From assembly GCF_900182725.1 (NCBI RefSeq), contig NZ_FXTO01000028.1:1-44445 (forward strand): a stretch of 44,445 bases of DNA, written 5' to 3'. The position numbers and the translations under genes are program-made. Each line of letters begins with the position of its first letter. Position 1 is the stretch's first letter. The stretch is from Thalassovita litoralis (GTDB lineage: Bacteria > Pseudomonadota > Alphaproteobacteria > Rhodobacterales > Rhodobacteraceae). Below the pieces are notes generated by a model. That model was given only the letters and a program-made list of their open reading frames with translations. It did not search any database and was not told where the DNA came from. Of the stretch, positions 42,108 to 44,445 are shown in pieces.

Positions 42108-42947
42108 ATGGCTTACAGAAGCTTATTTACGGTGCTGACAGACACCAAATTCGTGGCCCCTGTACTGGAACAGGGTATTGCGCTCGCAACCTCGCAGGAT
42201 GCGCATCTTGATGTGCTGTGTATGGGCGTGGATCGGACCCAAACCGGCTATTATTACGCAGGTGCGAACGCGATGGTGCTACAGGAAACCATCACCCGCG
42301 CTCAGGAAGAGGCGAAAGCGGTCGATTCAGCCGTGCGCGCGCGGTTGGGGAATGCGGACATTCGCTGGGGAACCGATATGGGGGTGGCGCAACTGGCCGA
42401 TCTGGGCCGCCACGTTGCCGCCCATGCCCGGTTTTCCGATCTGGTGATTCTGCCGCAACCCTATGGGGAAAAACACGGGGCCGAATTGGAACCGGCGATG
42501 GAATCGGCGCTGTTCGAGGGCAAAGTTCCCGTACTGGTGCTACCCGATGGCAAGCCAGCCCTGACCGCGCCGAAAAATATCTCGATCGCGTGGAACGAAA
42601 GCAACGAGGCAATGGCCGCCGTTCGTGCCGCCCTGCCGTTCTTGCAGGCGGCGGAAAATGTGCGCGTCGTGGTGATTGATCCCCCGACCCACGGCCCGAA
42701 CCGCTCGGACCCCGGCGGGTTGCTCTCGCAATATCTGGCGCGTCAGGGCGTGAAGGCGGAAATCGACGTGCTGTCCAAAACCATGCCCCGCGTGTCGGAC
42801 GTGCTGCTGCGCCACGCGGATGACACCAACGCCGATCTGATCGTGATGGGCGCCTACGGCCATTCCCGCTTCCGCGAGGCCATTCTGGGCGGCGCCACCC
42901 GCTATATGCTGGAACAAACCGACCTGCCGGTTCTGATGGCGCATTGA
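42108..42947 (+). CDS. Universal stress protein, tandem UspA domains
   Basis: 279 residues in two Usp domains (about 1-148 and 155-279). The second keeps the ATP-binding signature LIVMGAYGHSRFREAILGGATRYML (G-2x-G-9x-G-S/T type); the first is degenerate. RBS AGGAG precedes ATG 42108. It is divergent from ccoNOQP with FNR boxes between, an arrangement known in Rhodobacter and relatives that points to expression at low oxygen. Confidence 0.9.
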   Translation: MAYRSLFTVLTDTKFVAPVLEQGIALATSQDAHLDVLCMGVDRTQTGYYYAGANAMVLQETITRAQEEAKAVDSAVRARLGNADIRWGTDMGVAQLADLGRHVAAHARFSDLVILPQPYGEKHGAELEPAMESALFEGKVPVLVLPDGKPALTAPKNISIAWNESNEAMAAVRAALPFLQAAENVRVVVIDPPTHGPNRSDPGGLLSQYLARQGVKAEIDVLSKTMPRVSDVLLRHADDTNADLIVMGAYGHSRFREAILGGATRYMLEQTDLPVLMAH

Positions 42948-42961
42948 TCCAGAACTTAAAA

Positions 42962-42985
42962 GACCCGCCCCCGGCGGGTCTTTTT
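42962..42985 (+). terminator. Rho-independent terminator of the uspA gene
   Basis: GACCCGCC (42962-42969), loop CCC, GGCGGGTC (42973-42980), then TTTTT. Confidence 0.95.
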
Positions 42986-43121
42986 GCATTGGTGAGTTTG
43001 GTGCAAACGGCAGTATGCGGGCGGAAGCAGACCTTGCGGCCAGACGCAGCGAAGGACTGCGAAGAGCCCAAACTTACCGGATGCTGCGGATAAGGCGAAT
43101 GGCTGCTATGACAGAAAAGCT

Positions 43122-43928
43122 TTAGCCCGCTCGGCCTGAAAAAACGACACTCGGCATCGGAATCTTATAAACCCCATGCTCGAGATAGGGTGCAGTCAAT
43201 TCATCGATCTCATTTCGAATTGTATTCTGAACACTCTGTTCTTGGCGTTCCAAAATGAGCGGCACGCGAACGCCGAATTTCATGAAGAACTCAAAAAAGC
43301 TGGGACCGGGCGCATGTAAAACATTCTCGACCACCTCAGATTTGATGTCGGTGAAACCGGCGAGACGCATCATGCCAGAGACATTAGCTTCATCAGACAA
43401 AACGTATGCGTTTGGCGCAGGGTCGGCACGCGACATGTCAGCGTGCCGACCCAAGACATCGAACAAAAGCCGATAGCACTCCGAGCGATCAGGCCCAAGC
43501 CACTGGCTAAACACAAATCTTCCATTCGGCTTGAGAACACGGCGGGCCTCTGACATCGCCTTTTCCGGGTCGGTGACATGAAACAGAACGATATTGCTAA
43601 GTACCGCATCAAAGGTTTCGTCTTGTGCTGGCAAATTCTCAACGTCAGCGACAGAGAAATCTATATCTGGAAACTGGTTTTTCGCCTGCTGGATCATCCC
43701 CTCCGAGAAGTCGATGCCTTCGACTGCCGCGCCGAGAAGTTTTGCACTCGCTGCGACAAAGCCGGGACCACAACCCGCATCCAACACCTTCGCACCTGGG
43801 AAAAGTCTGGCATGGTCCAGAAGTTTCGGAATTGACTGGAGTGTTGCGCGCGCGGTGGTGTCTCCGTACAAATCGGCCCGTTTTGACCATCCGTCACGTT
43901 CGCCATCTCTAAACGCTGAGTAGTCCAT
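43122..43928 (-). CDS. Class I SAM-dependent methyltransferase
   Basis: 268 residues. SAM-binding motif I is KVLDAGCGPGFVAASA, motif II GIDFSEGMI with the ribose-binding acidic residue, then DIDFSVADVENLPAQDETFDAVLSNIVLFHVTDPEKAMSEARRVLKPNGRFVFSQWL. This is the Methyltransf_11 pattern of small-molecule methyltransferases such as UbiE relatives; the substrate is not evident. The C-terminal ~80 residues (SFFEFFMKFGVRVPLILERQEQS) are less common and may bind substrate. Codon use and the AT-richer flanks differ somewhat from the neighbours, so it may be a later acquisition. Confidence 0.85.
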   Translation of the reverse strand: MDYSAFRDGERDGWSKRADLYGDTTARATLQSIPKLLDHARLFPGAKVLDAGCGPGFVAASAKLLGAAVEGIDFSEGMIQQAKNQFPDIDFSVADVENLPAQDETFDAVLSNIVLFHVTDPEKAMSEARRVLKPNGRFVFSQWLGPDRSECYRLLFDVLGRHADMSRADPAPNAYVLSDEANVSGMMRLAGFTDIKSEVVENVLHAPGPSFFEFFMKFGVRVPLILERQEQSVQNTIRNEIDELTAPYLEHGVYKIPMPSVVFSGRAG

Positions 43929-44182
43929 GAAATCCCTCCCAATTCAGTGGAGAAGAACACAATCCTCTGCCGGCTGGCAATCCGAAAGGGAAGTTTGGGC
44001 ACGTAGGCATAAAAGTCTGCTTTAGTCCGCATAGCCGACCTCGGGCGTATCAGATTGCTGCGCTCCTTCGCCAATGTCGGCTTTCGGGAAGCTGCATCGC
44101 AGCGTCGATAGCAACGGCCAATGTCCGCAAAGGGCCGTTGTCCCCCTTCACCACTCCCCCCCAAAAAACTGAGGATCTTCTC
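43929..44182. other. Non-coding stretch downstream of mobile-looking edge
   Basis: No credible gene. It contains segments such as AATGTCGGCTTTCGGGAAGC and AATGTCCGCAAAGGGCC, of a kind I associate with non-coding remnants in roseobacter genomes. Nothing functional can be supported. Confidence 0.3.
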
Positions 44183-44207
44183 GTATCTATAATGGAACCA
44201 TAGATAC
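44183..44207. promoter_or_regulatory. Palindrome upstream of the last gene pair, candidate operator
   Basis: GTATCTAT (44183-44190), nine bases, ATAGATAC (44200-44207): perfect 8-bp arms directly before the AGGAGG ribosome-binding site at 44208. It would lie at or just after the transcription start and could bind a dimeric repressor. Confidence 0.5.
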
Positions 44208-44221
44208 AGGAGGATGTTTCC

Positions 44222-44389
44222 ATGAAGACGTTATCTGCCCTCGGCGTGCTGGCCGGGGGCTTTTTGATTCAGCCAATACCACGGGCCGTGGTGACCACGC
44301 TGCTGTGGGTCGCGTCGCGGTCGCATCCGGCTGTGGCGGCACTGGTGCTGGTGCTGGTCGTGGCAACATGGGGGAACGATGATGCTTGA
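44222..44389 (+). CDS. Small membrane protein
   Basis: 55 residues (MKTLSALGVLAGGFLIQPIP, then ending VVATWGNDDA) with two hydrophobic segments. AGGAGG at 44208-44213, 8 nt before ATG 44222. Behind a palindromic operator-like site. It overlaps the next ORF by 11 bp, so the two are translationally coupled. I do not recognise the family. Confidence 0.55.
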   Translation: MKTLSALGVLAGGFLIQPIPRAVVTTLLWVASRSHPAVAALVLVLVVATWGNDDA

Positions 44390-44445
44390 GCTGTTCGTTC
44401 TGATCGTGGTCGCCAGCATCAGCCCTGCTTGGGCAGTCGCGGTGT
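44379..44445 (+). CDS. Membrane or exported protein, 5' part only
   Basis: Open to the window edge. It starts with double ATG at 44379 overlapping the preceding gene; MMLELFVLIVVASISPAWAVAV reads as a signal peptide or first transmembrane helix. The frame continues beyond the window, so no family can be given. Confidence 0.4.
   Translation, partial: MMLELFVLIVVASISPAWAVAV

Noticed and set aside
1-44445. CRISPR arrays or ribosomal RNA genes
   Set aside because: No regularly spaced repeats and no rRNA-like sequence were found; the only structured RNAs supported are the tRNAs and terminator hairpins.

Overview
The window reads as a chromosomal segment of an alphaproteobacterium, most likely a member of the Rhodobacteraceae (Roseobacter group). 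This rests on the gene families: a Hint-domain protein, a TIGR02186-type membrane protein next to a TauE/SafE permease, ccoNOQP divergent from a UspA gene with FNR boxes between them, the ETC complex I subunit, and several short alphaproteobacterial orphan families. Codon choice is GC-rich in the core genes. Most genes are housekeeping or metabolic and sit in tight, often ATGA-overlapping operons separated by intrinsic terminators.

Layout. 1-1860: left edge of a mobile region with an IS66 transposase fragment and a phage-type tyrosine recombinase, ending at the 3' end of a tRNA-Cys gene (1866-1939, minus). 2263-7350: core genes, including a small membrane protein, an esterase, a DUF817-like protein, glyA, nadK and a CIA30-like gene behind a perfect alphaproteobacterial LexA box. 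7421-9715: a complete 2295-bp IS1595-family transposon with 24-bp perfect inverted repeats and an 8-bp target duplication. It carries a class II (Leu-like) tRNA gene with an anomalous UUU anticodon loop, a helix-turn-helix-like gene 16 nt behind that tRNA, two tiny genes and a decayed second tRNA copy. 10026-15840: a SPOR-domain protein and the nucleoside salvage operon cdd-deoA-deoB-add-upp. 16003-21646: NADP malic enzyme, a Hint protein, and propionyl-CoA synthetase with a cluster of TTTGC half-sites upstream. 21792-30643: MYG1 family, ETC complex I subunit, uvrB, periplasmic rhodanese, a universal stress protein, NifU-type Fe-S protein, tsaB and rimI. 30810-35547: a BMP-family ABC importer, probably for nucleosides. 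35744-38360: TauE/SafE permease, TIGR02186 protein, DUF2270 protein. 38480-42947: ccoNOQP (cbb3 oxidase) divergent from uspA across two FNR boxes. 43122 to the end: a SAM methyltransferase and two short membrane ORFs behind a palindrome.

How parts work together. The importer at 30.8-35.5 kb and the cdd-deo-add-upp operon form a plausible nucleoside uptake and breakdown route. glyA feeds one-carbon units, maeB gives NADPH and pyruvate, and prpE starts propionate use. The cbb3 oxidase with uspA is a micro-oxic module under FNR-type control. The most unusual item is the IS1595-type transposon that moves a structurally intact but oddly coded tRNA together with a co-oriented protein gene.
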